From Amycolatopsis sp. NBC_01480 (GTDB lineage Bacteria; Actinomycetota; Actinomycetes; Mycobacteriales; Pseudonocardiaceae), in the NCBI RefSeq assembly GCF_036227205.1, contig NZ_CP109442.1:4588001-4652000 (forward strand): 64,000 nucleotides of DNA, written 5' to 3'. The notes beneath the pieces were generated by a model. The model searched no databases and was not told where the DNA came from. It saw only the letters and a program-made list of their open reading frames with translations. A program made the position numbers and the translations under genes. Positions 16,282 through 24,905 of the stretch are shown here, piece after piece. Every line of letters starts with the position of its first letter. Position 1 is the first letter of the stretch.

Positions 16282-16426
16282 GGTTTTCGTGTTGGCGGGT
16301 CCGAGTCGGATTCTGCGTCCATAGTGGACACTACTCCTTGGTTTCGCGGTTGCTGTTTCTGGATTTTTTGTTGCTGCTTAAGGGGTTTCGATACGCTAAC
16401 CAAGGAGCACCTGTTCGAGTGATGCA

Positions 16427-16442
16427 TCGAACAGGTGTTCGA
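16427..16442. promoter_or_regulatory. LexA (SOS) box
   Basis: TCGAACAGGTGTTCGA is a perfect match to the actinobacterial SOS box (TCGAAC-N4-GTTCGA). A TACTGT -10-like hexamer follows at 16445-16450, six bases before the ATG at 16457, so the box lies between -35 and -10 of an apparently leaderless promoter. A second half-site (CACCTGTTCGA, 16408-16418) forms a larger 11-base inverted repeat with it. Confidence 0.85.
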
Positions 16443-16456
16443 GCTACTGTGGTGGT

Positions 16457-17692
16457 ATGGAAAGAACGGAGCAGGTGCCGGTGTGGCAGCTTTCCGAGGA
16501 GGAGCTGACCACGGAACTCTTGGTTGTGGAACGGATGTTGTGCCGCGGGTATGCGCGGATGCTGGAGGTGGTCGGTGAGGTAGACCGGCGTGGTGTGGCG
16601 GTGGGCAAGGGTTTCCGCAGCACCGCGGTCATGCTCGTGCGCGCATTACGGGTGTCGCACAAGGAAGCCCGCGCTCGCGTCACTCAAGCAACCACTGCGC
16701 TGCCGGTGATGCGGGCCGCCCTGGCTGCTGGTGACCTCAACCGTGAGCACGCCGCCGAGATCGCTTCCGTGCTGACTCACGCCCCCGACACGGTCACCTT
16801 CGACGACTTGGCTGACACCGAAACCACCCTGGTTACCCTGGCCCGTCAAGCCCCACCTTTCACTGTGCGGAAAACGGCCCAGCGCATCCGTACCTACTGG
16901 GACTTCGACGGTGTCGATCCCGGCAAACGCGAACACGACCTGGCCCGGCCCCGTCGCGAGTTCCGCTGTACCCGCACCCGGGATGGCCGTATGCGGTACT
17001 CCGGTGAACTCGACGCCGAAATGGCGGACCTGACCGAGCAGCTCTTCACCGTCCTGGCCAAACCCGCTCCCGTTGACCCGTTCGGCAACCCCGACCCCCG
17101 CACCCGCTCCCAGCGCCAGGGCGACGCGATCGCCGCCATCCTGGACCTCGCCGCCCGCGCCCCCGAGGTGCCGGTCAAGGCCGGTGAACGCGTCGTCGCC
17201 ACCGTCACCATCCCCCTGGCTGACCTGCAACGCCGCGCCGGCACCGTCACCCCCGACGGCCACACCCCCATGACCGTCTCCCAGCTGCGCCGCTTGTGCT
17301 GTGACGCGAAGGTCCTGCCCGCCGTCCTCAACGGCGCCGGCGAAGTCCTGGACCTGGGTCGTGCCGTCCGCACCGCCACCCCCGCCCAACGACGAGCCCT
17401 AGCCGTGCGCGACAAAGGCTGCACCGCCCCCTGGTGCACCAAAGGCCCCAAATGGACCACCCCGCATCACATCGAGTTCTGGGCCAATCTCCAGGGCGGC
17501 CCCGGCGGACGAACCGACATCACCAACCTGGCCTCGATCTGCGAAGCCGACCACCGCATCGCCCACCACGAAGGCTGGACCATCCGACTCCGCAACGGCA
17601 CCGTCGAATGGCTCCCACCCGCCTGGCTCGACCCCCAACGAAGACCCCTCCACAACACCACCCACCACCCACCCCACGCCCAAGCCGCCTGA
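16457..17692 (+). CDS. DUF222 / HNH endonuclease-motif protein (13E12 family)
   Basis: A 411-residue protein of the 13E12 repeat family. The N-terminal DUF222 helical domain spans roughly residues 30-250 (GFRSTAVMLVRALRVSHKEA, DLNREHAAEIASVL). A C-terminal HNH nuclease motif follows (KGCTAPWCTKGP, TPHHIEFWANLQGGPGGRTD, then DHRIAHHEGW). Its biochemical role is not settled; several mycobacterial members are LexA-controlled. A perfect SOS box lies 15 bases upstream, so DNA-damage induction is likely. There is no Shine-Dalgarno sequence, and a -10 hexamer at the right distance suggests a leaderless mRNA. The family spreads by homologous copying, but no transposase or flanking repeat is seen here. 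Confidence 0.9.
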   Translation: MERTEQVPVWQLSEEELTTELLVVERMLCRGYARMLEVVGEVDRRGVAVGKGFRSTAVMLVRALRVSHKEARARVTQATTALPVMRAALAAGDLNREHAAEIASVLTHAPDTVTFDDLADTETTLVTLARQAPPFTVRKTAQRIRTYWDFDGVDPGKREHDLARPRREFRCTRTRDGRMRYSGELDAEMADLTEQLFTVLAKPAPVDPFGNPDPRTRSQRQGDAIAAILDLAARAPEVPVKAGERVVATVTIPLADLQRRAGTVTPDGHTPMTVSQLRRLCCDAKVLPAVLNGAGEVLDLGRAVRTATPAQRRALAVRDKGCTAPWCTKGPKWTTPHHIEFWANLQGGPGGRTDITNLASICEADHRIAHHEGWTIRLRNGTVEWLPPAWLDPQRRPLHNTTHHPPHAQAA

Positions 17693-18304
17693 TGACGCAC
17701 CGGACAAACATGAGCCTCGCGTCACCCGTGCGACCGATCGCACAGGATCGCTTTGTCTCATGGATAGCTCTGCTCCCGCGACCCCGTTGCTCGGCGACCC
17801 AGCAACCCCGCGATCCCAGCGACCCTGCAACCCGGCGATCTCCGTGACCCCGCTGTTCGGCGATCCCCGCAACCCCGCAACCCCGCAACCCCGCAACCCC
17901 GCAACCCCGCAGCCCGGCGGCTCCGCACCCCCGTGGCCCTGCGACCTCGCGACTCGGCGATCCCGCAGGCCCCGCGACCCCGTTGTGCGGTGACCTCGTT
18001 GTACGTTGGTGCTCAGTGGCCGGATGCCTGCGGCCGAAAACCGGAGCCCGGCGCCGATGAATGGACCGAGTCGCTCTGTGGCCACGACTGTGTCAAGCAG
18101 CCCCAGCGTGAATCAGTGGTGCAGGTTGCTTGGCCACATCGATCTGCTGGCCGCGTCATGCAACTCGGCGGCGACCCCTTGCCGCAGACACATCTTCGTG
18201 CCTGGCAAGAGAGTCGCCGCCGTCATGCTCGGATCCGCAGTCGCGTTCGGACCGCAGTCAAAAGCGGACTTGGGGAGTGGGCTGCCGGTAGAAGCAGCTA
18301 TTCC
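17693..18304. other. 612-base gene-free, repeat-rich stretch
   Basis: Between the HNH gene and the convergent parC end there is no convincing gene. From about 17770 to 18000 the plus strand is a degenerate series of short GACCCCG/CAACCC/CGGCGAT units, containing a perfect 8-base tandem array at 17865-17912. Open frames here encode only Pro/Ala/Arg-rich repeats. A small perfect hairpin (GTGCGA, CCGA, TCGCAC) at 17728-17743 could help end transcription. From 18000 to 18304 I see nothing recognisable. Confidence 0.7.
17865..17912. repeat. 8-base tandem repeat, six units
   Basis: Five exact copies of CCCCGCAA (17865-17904) are followed by one variant ending in G (17905-17912). Degenerate versions extend on both sides. 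There are no unique spacers, so this is not a CRISPR array; slipped-strand expansion is the likely origin. Confidence 0.9.
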
Positions 18305-20794
18305 TCAGTCACGCTCAATGGCGTGACCCACGACGTCCGGGCCGGGGTGGGCGTGGCCGGAGCCGTCGCGGCGTAGGTCTACTTCGGGGAGTTCCACGGG
18401 GTCGCCGTTGCGGGCTGCGCCGGCTGGGCGGGGGCCGATCCAGGCCACGGCCACGCCGGTTTCGCCCTTCAGGAAGCGGTGGGCCCGGACGCCGGCGGTT
18501 GCTCGGCCCTTGGCGGGGTACTCGCTGAAGGGGGTCACCTTCACGCTTTGGCCGGTGGCGGTCACGACCATGGGCTCGCCGTGTTCCTCGTCGTCGGTGC
18601 GGACTGCGCCGAAGAAGACCGCGCCGGCGCCGGTGGGGAGGTTGATGCCGGCCATGCCGCCGCTCTTCAGGCCCTGCGGGCGGACCAGCGAGGCGGCAAA
18701 GCGCAGCAGGGAGGCTTCGGAGGACACGAAGGCCAACGTTTCGCTGCCGTCGGTCAGCCAGGTGGCGCCGACCAGCTCGTCGCCGGGTTTCAGGGAGATG
18801 ACTTCGAACTCGTCCGAGCGGACGGGCCACTCCGGGGCGCACACCTTCACTACGCCGCCGCGGGTGCCCAGGGCCAGGCCGGGGGAGTCGGCGGCCTGCT
18901 CGCCCAGTGGGGCGATGCCGACCACGGTCTCGCCCTTTTCCAGCGGTACCAGCTCTTTCGCGGCCATGCCGCCGCGCAGTGACACCGTGCCGGCCTGCTC
19001 CGGGAGGACCGGCAGGGGCAGCACGTCCGTCTTGAACGCGCGGCCGCGGCTGGTCACCAGCAGCACCTGCCCGCGCGCGGTGGTGTGCACGACGGCCGAG
19101 ACGGCGTCGTGTTTCACGCGGCCGTTGCGGCGGCGGACTTCGGACGCTTCTTCCGACTCGGCGGCCGTTCGCGCGACCAGGCCGGTGGCCGACAGGATCA
19201 CCTGGCACGGGTCGTCGGTGATCTCCAGCGGGCCGGACGGCTTCGAGGCCGCCAGCACCTCCTTGAGGTCGCCGTCGATCAGGCGGGTGCGCCGCTCGGT
19301 CGGGAAGTCCTTCGAGATCTTCGCCAGCTCCGACGAGACGAGCTTCTTCAGCACCGTCTCGTCGTCGAGGATCGTGCTCAGCTCGGCGATCTCCTCGCGC
19401 AGTTTGTCCTGTTCGGACTCCAGCTCGAGGCGGTCGTACTTGGTCAGCCGGCGCAGCGGGGTGTCGAGGATGTACGTGGCCTGGATCTCGGAGAGCTTGA
19501 AGCGCGACATCAGGCCGTCCTTGGCCGCCTGCGCGTTTTCGCTCTCGCGGATCAGCTTGATGACCTTGTCGATGTTCAGCAGCGCGGTCAGCAGGCCCTC
19601 GACCAGGTGCAGTCGCTCCTCGCGCTTGCGGCGGCGGTAGCGCGTGCGCCGCGTGACGACCTCGTAGCGGTGCTTGAGGAAGACCTCCAGCAGCGCCTTG
19701 AGCCCGAGCGTGCGCGGCTGGCCGTCGACCAGCACCAGGTTGTTGATGCCGAAGGACTGCTCCAGCGGCGTCAGCCGGTACAGGTCCGCCAGCAGCGCCT
19801 GCGGGTTCACGCCCACCTTGCACTCGATGACCAGGCGGGTGCCGTTCTCGCGGTCGGTCAGGTCCTTCACGTCGGCGATGCCGGTGAGCCGCTTGGACTT
19901 GTTGACCTCGTCGGTGATCTTTTCGATCACCTTCTCCGGACCGACGCCGTACGGCAGCTCGTTGACCGTGATGGCCTGCCGCCCGCGGCTGCCCTCCAGC
20001 GGCCCGGTTTCGACGTTCGCGCGCATCCGCACCACGCCGCGGCCGGTTTCGTACGCGCGGCGCACCTCGTCGAGGCCGAGCAGCGCGCCGCCGGTCGGCA
20101 GGTCCGGCCCGGGCACGATCTCCATCAGCTTGTCCAGCGTGGCGTTGGGGTGGTTGATCAGCCACCGCGCCGCGTTGATGATCTCGCCCATGTTGTGCGG
20201 GATCATGTTGGTCGCCATCCCGACCGCGATCCCGGACGTGCCGTTCACCAGCAGGTTCGGGAACGCCGCGGGCAGCACTGAAGGCTCCTCCAGCGACCCG
20301 TCGTAGTTCGCCCGGAAGTCGACGGTCTCCTCGCCCAGCTCGCCGACGAGCAGCATCGCCTCGGGCGACATGCGGGCCTCGGTGTACCGCGAGGCGGCCG
20401 GGCCGTCGTCCGGGCTGCCGAAGTTGCCGTGCCCGTCGATCAGCGGGGCGTTCAGCGAGAAGTCCTGGGCCAGCCGGACCATGGCGTCGTAGATGGCCAC
20501 GTCGCCGTGCGGGTGGTACTTGCCCATCACGTCGCCGACCACGCGGGACGACTTCACGTACGCGTGCGTCGGCCGGTAGCCGTTCTCGTTCATCGAGTAC
20601 ATGATGCGGCGGTGCACGGGCTTGAGGCCGTCGCGCGCGTCGGGCAGGGCGCGGGAGTGGATGACCGAGTAGGCGTACTCCAGGTAGGAGTCCTCGATCT
20701 CGGTCTGCAGCGGGTTGTCGAAGACCTGCGCGCCCGGCCGGTCGAACGCACTCGCGTCCACCCGCGTCACCGGGGTCTTGCTACGGCGAGCCAT
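18305..20794 (-). CDS. parC: DNA topoisomerase IV-like (second gyrase) subunit A
   Basis: An 829-residue type IIA topoisomerase A subunit. It cuts and rejoins DNA with ParE to decatenate or relax it. The catalytic tyrosine is Tyr137 in ASRYTEARM, and the quinolone region is GKYHPHGDVAIYD (residues 91-103), where Val99 stands at the position equivalent to E. coli GyrA Ser83. The C-terminal beta-pinwheel runs from about residue 500. It follows parE by 30 bases. It is called ParC rather than GyrA because its partner has the ParE-type EGDSALGSA motif; no recF or dnaN lies near, as would be expected for gyrBA. The C-terminus extends as a charged, His/Pro-rich tail. Confidence 0.88.
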   Translation of the reverse strand: MARRSKTPVTRVDASAFDRPGAQVFDNPLQTEIEDSYLEYAYSVIHSRALPDARDGLKPVHRRIMYSMNENGYRPTHAYVKSSRVVGDVMGKYHPHGDVAIYDAMVRLAQDFSLNAPLIDGHGNFGSPDDGPAASRYTEARMSPEAMLLVGELGEETVDFRANYDGSLEEPSVLPAAFPNLLVNGTSGIAVGMATNMIPHNMGEIINAARWLINHPNATLDKLMEIVPGPDLPTGGALLGLDEVRRAYETGRGVVRMRANVETGPLEGSRGRQAITVNELPYGVGPEKVIEKITDEVNKSKRLTGIADVKDLTDRENGTRLVIECKVGVNPQALLADLYRLTPLEQSFGINNLVLVDGQPRTLGLKALLEVFLKHRYEVVTRRTRYRRRKREERLHLVEGLLTALLNIDKVIKLIRESENAQAAKDGLMSRFKLSEIQATYILDTPLRRLTKYDRLELESEQDKLREEIAELSTILDDETVLKKLVSSELAKISKDFPTERRTRLIDGDLKEVLAASKPSGPLEITDDPCQVILSATGLVARTAAESEEASEVRRRNGRVKHDAVSAVVHTTARGQVLLVTSRGRAFKTDVLPLPVLPEQAGTVSLRGGMAAKELVPLEKGETVVGIAPLGEQAADSPGLALGTRGGVVKVCAPEWPVRSDEFEVISLKPGDELVGATWLTDGSETLAFVSSEASLLRFAASLVRPQGLKSGGMAGINLPTGAGAVFFGAVRTDDEEHGEPMVVTATGQSVKVTPFSEYPAKGRATAGVRAHRFLKGETGVAVAWIGPRPAGAARNGDPVELPEVDLRRDGSGHAHPGPDVVGHAIERD

Positions 20795-20824
20795 GGCTCA
20801 CAACTCCTTGGGAACGAAGGAAAA

Positions 20825-22876
20825 TCAGACGTCGATGGCTTCGCGGTCGACGCGGTCGGAGGATTCGACGAGCCAGTTGCGCCGGGGCTCGACCTTCTCG
20901 CCCATCAGCAGCTCCAGCGCGTTTTCAGCGGCTTCCACGTCGTCGAAGCTGATCCGCCGCACGGCGCGGGTGGCCGGGTTCATCGTGGTCTCCCACAGCT
21001 CGTCGGCGTCCATCTCGCCGAGGCCCTTGAACCGCTGCACCGGGGTGACGATCTGCTTGCCCGCCCGCTCCAGCTCGGCGAACTTCGTTTCCATCTCGCG
21101 CTGGGTGAAGGTGAAGTGCGTCTCCGGGTTGCGGCCCTTGGTGACCAGCTTGTGCAGCGGCGGCATGGCCGCGTACAGCCGGCCGTCCTCGATCGCCGGG
21201 CGCATGTACTTGGCGAACAGCGTGATCAGCAGGGTGCGGATGTGCGAGCCGTCGACGTCCGCGTCGGCCATCAGGATCACCCGGCCGTAGCGCATGGTGC
21301 TCAGGTCGAACGTGCGCCCGGTGCCCGCGCCGAGCACCTGCACGATCGACGCGATCTCGGCGTTCTTCAGCGTGTCGCCGAGCGAGGCCTTCTGCACGTT
21401 CAGGATCTTGCCGCGCAACGGCAGCAGCGCCTGGTACTCCGAGACCCGCGCCATCCGCGCGCTGCCGAGCGCGCTGTCGCCCTCGACCAGGAACAGCTCG
21501 CTGCGGGAGACGCCGGTGGTGCGGCAGTCGACCAGCTTCGGCGGCATCGCCGCGCCCTCGAGCGCGGTCTTGCGCCGGGCGGCGTCCTTCTGCTGCTTCT
21601 GGGTGAGCCGCACGCGCGCGGCGTCGACCACCTTCTGCAGCACGACCTTCGCCTCGGACTTGGTCTTGCGGTCCTCGACCCACGCCTTGATGTGCTTGTC
21701 GACCACGCCCTGGATCACCCGCGTGATGCCGGCGGTGGACAGCTCGTCCTTGGTCTGCGAGGTGAACTGCGGCTCCGGGATGCGCACGTGGATCACCGCG
21801 GTCATGCCCTCGAGCGCGTCCTCCAGCGTCGGCGGGTCCTCCTTGGGCTTGAGCAGCCCGCGGGTCTTGCCGATCGCCTCCTGCAGCGATTTGGTGACGG
21901 CGCGGTCGAAGCCGCGCCGGTGGGTGCCGCCGTGCACGTTGCGGATGGTGTTGGTGAAGCACTCGACGGTGCGCTCGTAGCCGGTGCCCCAGCGCAGCGC
22001 CACCTCGACCTCGGCGCGACGCTCCACATTGGACTGCATCACGCCGCTGGCGTCGGCCGCGTTCTCCTTGTACATGCCCTCGCCGTTGATGACCAGGGTG
22101 CCGCAGACCGGCTTCTCGCCGTCCGGGGAGAGGAAGTCGACCATGTCCACCAGCCCGTGCGGGAAGTGGAAGGTCTCCTCGTTGATCGTGTCCTCGATGG
22201 CGGTGCGCAGCACGTACGTGACGCCCGGGACGAGGAACGCGGTGTTGCGCAGCTTCGCGCGCACGCCCTCGACATCAAGTGAAGAACCCGTTTCGAAGTA
22301 CCGCGTGTCGTACCAGTAGCGGATCGACGTGCCGCTGCGCTCGCCGCGCTTCATCTTGCCGGCCAGGGTGAGGCCGGAGCGGCGGGTGAACTTGGCCTTG
22401 GGGCCCGGGCCGTCGAACGTGCCGGGCACGCCGTGCGCGAACGACATCTGGTGCACCTGGCCGTTTTGCTTCACCGTGACGTCGAACCGGTGCGACAGCG
22501 CGTTCACCGCCGACGCGCCGACGCCGTGCAGCCCGCCGGAGGTCTTGTAGCCGGAGCCGCCGAACTTGCCGCCGGCGTGCAGCCGCGTGAGCACCAGCTC
22601 GACGCCGGAAAGGCCGGATTTGGCGTGCGTGCCGGTGGGGATGCCGCGCCCGTCGTCGTCCACCTGCACGCTGCCGTCCGCGTGCAGGGTGACCACGACG
22701 CGGCTCGCGTGGCCGGCCACGCCCTCGTCGGTCGAGTTGTCCACGACCTCGGAGAAGAGGTGGTTGATGCCGCGGCTGTCGGTGGAGCCGATGTACATCC
22801 CGGGCCGTTTGCGGACCGCTTCCAGGCCTTCGAGATGGGTCAGGTCGTCGGCCCCGTACAGAGTTTCAGCAGTCAC
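20825..22876 (-). CDS. parE: DNA topoisomerase IV-like (second gyrase) subunit B
   Basis: A 683-residue ATPase subunit partnering ParC. An N-terminal GHKL domain (LEAVRKRPGMYIGST, EVVDNSTDEG, DDGRGIPTG) is followed by the transducer and then the Toprim domain. EGDSALGSARMAR is the Toprim start and MADADVDGSHIRTL carries the metal-binding DxD. The EGDSALG form, instead of gyrase EGDSAGG, fits the ParE branch in actinomycetes. GTG 22876 begins at TAETLYGADDLTHLEGLEAV, matching the family start; open sequence upstream is not conserved in character. A 277-base region separates it from the divergent flavin monooxygenase and should hold both promoters. Confidence 0.9.
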   Translation of the reverse strand: MTAETLYGADDLTHLEGLEAVRKRPGMYIGSTDSRGINHLFSEVVDNSTDEGVAGHASRVVVTLHADGSVQVDDDGRGIPTGTHAKSGLSGVELVLTRLHAGGKFGGSGYKTSGGLHGVGASAVNALSHRFDVTVKQNGQVHQMSFAHGVPGTFDGPGPKAKFTRRSGLTLAGKMKRGERSGTSIRYWYDTRYFETGSSLDVEGVRAKLRNTAFLVPGVTYVLRTAIEDTINEETFHFPHGLVDMVDFLSPDGEKPVCGTLVINGEGMYKENAADASGVMQSNVERRAEVEVALRWGTGYERTVECFTNTIRNVHGGTHRRGFDRAVTKSLQEAIGKTRGLLKPKEDPPTLEDALEGMTAVIHVRIPEPQFTSQTKDELSTAGITRVIQGVVDKHIKAWVEDRKTKSEAKVVLQKVVDAARVRLTQKQQKDAARRKTALEGAAMPPKLVDCRTTGVSRSELFLVEGDSALGSARMARVSEYQALLPLRGKILNVQKASLGDTLKNAEIASIVQVLGAGTGRTFDLSTMRYGRVILMADADVDGSHIRTLLITLFAKYMRPAIEDGRLYAAMPPLHKLVTKGRNPETHFTFTQREMETKFAELERAGKQIVTPVQRFKGLGEMDADELWETTMNPATRAVRRISFDDVEAAENALELLMGEKVEPRRNWLVESSDRVDREAIDV

Positions 22877-23153
22877 GAGGTCGCTCTCCCGGATCAAGGC
22901 AGCTGGCGGTGGACAGGGTTCGGTGCGCACGCCGGAGCTGTGCTCCCGGGCTGACACCGTACTGCAGGATATCCGCACCCACCGACAGCTTCCGCGCCCT
23001 CGGGGCCGGGTGTGGTGGCGCAGCGTGTCCCAGGTCACCGGTATGGTCAAGAAGGAATACATCTTGCGCGCGAGTGGTTGAGCGGGTCAGCAGGGCCGGG
23101 AGCGGCCACCACAGCGCAGCAGAGCCAGCGAGAACCAGCGTCGAGGAGCGGTC

Positions 23154-24245
23154 ATGCAGTTCGGAATCTTCACGGTGGGCGACGTCACGACGGACCCCAC
23201 CACGGGCAAGGCGCCGTCGGAGCACGAGCGCATCAAGGCGATGGTCCGGATCGCCCTCAAGGCCGAGGAGGTCGGCCTGGACGTATTCGCCACGGGGGAG
23301 CACCACAACCCGCCGTTCGTGCCGTCGTCGCCGACCACCATGCTCGGCTTCATCGCGGCGCAGACGGAGAAACTGGTGCTGTCGACCTCGACCACGCTGA
23401 TCACCACGAACGACCCGGTGAAGATCGCCGAGGACTTCGCGATGCTGCAGCACCTGGCCGAGGGCCGCGTGGACCTGATGATGGGCCGCGGCAACACCGG
23501 GCCGGTCTACCCCTGGTTCGGCCAGGACATCCGGCAGGGCATCCCGCTCGCCATCGAGAACTACGCGCTGCTGCGCCGGCTCTGGCGCGAGGAAGTGGTG
23601 GACTGGGAAGGCAAGTTCCGCACCCCGTTGCAGGGCTTCACCTCCACCCCGCGCCCGCTCGACGACGTGCCGCCGTTCGTCTGGCACGGCTCGATCCGCA
23701 GCCCGGAGATCGCCGAGCAGGCCGCGTTCTACGGCGACGGCTTCTTCGCCAACCACATCTTCTGGCCGACGCAGCACTACCAGCAGCTGATCGCCTTCTA
23801 CCGCCAGCGCTACGAGCACTACGGCCACGGCCAGGCCGACCAGGCCATCGTCGGCCTCGGCGGGCAGGCGTTCATCCGGCCCAAGTCGCAGGACGCGTGG
23901 AACGAGTTCCGGCCGTACTTCGACCAGGCGCCGGTGTACGGGAACGGCCCGTCGCTGGAGGACTTCACCGAGCAGACGCCGCTGACCGTCGGCAGCCCGC
24001 AGGAGGTCATCGACAAGACGCTGACCTTCCGTGAGCACTTCGGCGACTACCAGCGCCAGCTGTTCCTGATGGACCACGCCGGCCTGCCGCTGAAGACCGT
24101 GCTGGAGCAGCTCGACCTGCTCGGCGAAGAGGTCGTCCCGGTGCTGCGCAAGGAGCTCGAGGCGAAGCGCCCCGCGCATGTTCCGGACGCGCCCACGCAC
24201 GAGTCGCTGAAAGCCGCGCGTGACAGCGAAAACGCCCTCGTCTGA
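23154..24245 (+). CDS. LLM-class flavin-dependent oxidoreductase (CE1758 type)
   Basis: A 363-residue bacterial luciferase-like monooxygenase. It has the TIM-barrel hallmarks: MQFGIFTVGD start, GEHHN at about residue 50, TTLITTNDPVKIAEDFAMLQ, GRGNTGPVYPWFG, and the SPEIAEQAAFYGDGFF region. It would use FMNH2 supplied by the next gene's product to oxidise an unknown substrate. ATG 23154 has a GAGGAGC ribosome site. The flavin reductase follows after 49 bases. The CE1758/CE1759 duo is a recognised pairing in actinobacteria, with no established physiological substrate that I know of. Confidence 0.9.
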   Translation: MQFGIFTVGDVTTDPTTGKAPSEHERIKAMVRIALKAEEVGLDVFATGEHHNPPFVPSSPTTMLGFIAAQTEKLVLSTSTTLITTNDPVKIAEDFAMLQHLAEGRVDLMMGRGNTGPVYPWFGQDIRQGIPLAIENYALLRRLWREEVVDWEGKFRTPLQGFTSTPRPLDDVPPFVWHGSIRSPEIAEQAAFYGDGFFANHIFWPTQHYQQLIAFYRQRYEHYGHGQADQAIVGLGGQAFIRPKSQDAWNEFRPYFDQAPVYGNGPSLEDFTEQTPLTVGSPQEVIDKTLTFREHFGDYQRQLFLMDHAGLPLKTVLEQLDLLGEEVVPVLRKELEAKRPAHVPDAPTHESLKAARDSENALV

Positions 24246-24294
24246 GCCGCCGGAGTCGTCTGAGCCCCGAGTTTTCGAGTCTGGAGAAGAGAAA

Positions 24295-24900
24295 ATGACC
24301 GCACGCACCATCGCCGTGGTCACCGCCGGGCTGAGCCAGCCGTCGTCGACGCGGCTGCTGGCCGACCGGCTGGCGGAGGCCACCCGCGCCGCGCTGGGCC
24401 CCGAGACCACGGTCGAGGTGATCGAGCTGCGCGACGTGGCCGTGGACGTCACCAACAACATGCTCACCGGATTCCCCAGCCCGCGGTTGCGCGAGGCGAT
24501 CGACACCGTGACGCGGGCCGACGGGCTGATCGCCGTCACGCCGGTGTTCACCGCTTCGTACAGCGGGCTGTTCAAGTCCTTCTTCGACGTGCTGGACAAG
24601 GAAGCCCTCGACGGCAAGCCGGTGCTGCTGGCCGCGACAGGCGGTACGGAACGGCACTCGCTCGTGCTGGACTTCGCCCTGCGCCCGCTCTTCGCTTACC
24701 TTCGCGCTACGCCGGTGGCGACGGGTGTGTACGCGGCTTCGTCGGACTGGGGCAGCGTCGCCGCGACGGGCGCGTTGCAGCAGCGCGTCGAGCGCGCGGC
24801 GGGAGAGCTGGCGGCGCTGGTCTCGGCGGCACCCGAGTCCGTGGCCGAGCCGGAGTTCGCGTCGGTCCCGTTCGAGCAGCTGCTTTCCGGTGGGGTGTAA
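24295..24900 (+). CDS. NAD(P)H-dependent FMN reductase (CE1759 type)
   Basis: A 201-residue flavodoxin-fold reductase. It provides reduced FMN to the upstream luciferase-like oxygenase. ATG 24295 is preferred over an upstream in-frame start because it has GGAGAAGAG in front and begins at the conserved TARTIAVVTAGLSQPSST phosphate-binding loop. ADGLIAVTPVFTASYSGLFK is the flavin-ring motif, and LLAATGGTERHS follows. The last segment ends in SGGV. It is convergent with the sigma factor gene, with only five bases between stops. Confidence 0.9.
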   Translation: MTARTIAVVTAGLSQPSSTRLLADRLAEATRAALGPETTVEVIELRDVAVDVTNNMLTGFPSPRLREAIDTVTRADGLIAVTPVFTASYSGLFKSFFDVLDKEALDGKPVLLAATGGTERHSLVLDFALRPLFAYLRATPVATGVYAASSDWGSVAATGALQQRVERAAGELAALVSAAPESVAEPEFASVPFEQLLSGGV

Positions 24901-24905
24901 GGGTT

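Noticed and set aside
16457..17692. Possible homing endonuclease or insertion sequence at the HNH gene
   Set aside because: The protein is a typical DUF222/13E12 family member; no terminal repeats, target duplication or transposase were found.
17865..17912. Possible CRISPR array
   Set aside because: Units are contiguous 8-base repeats without spacers, and no cas gene is present.
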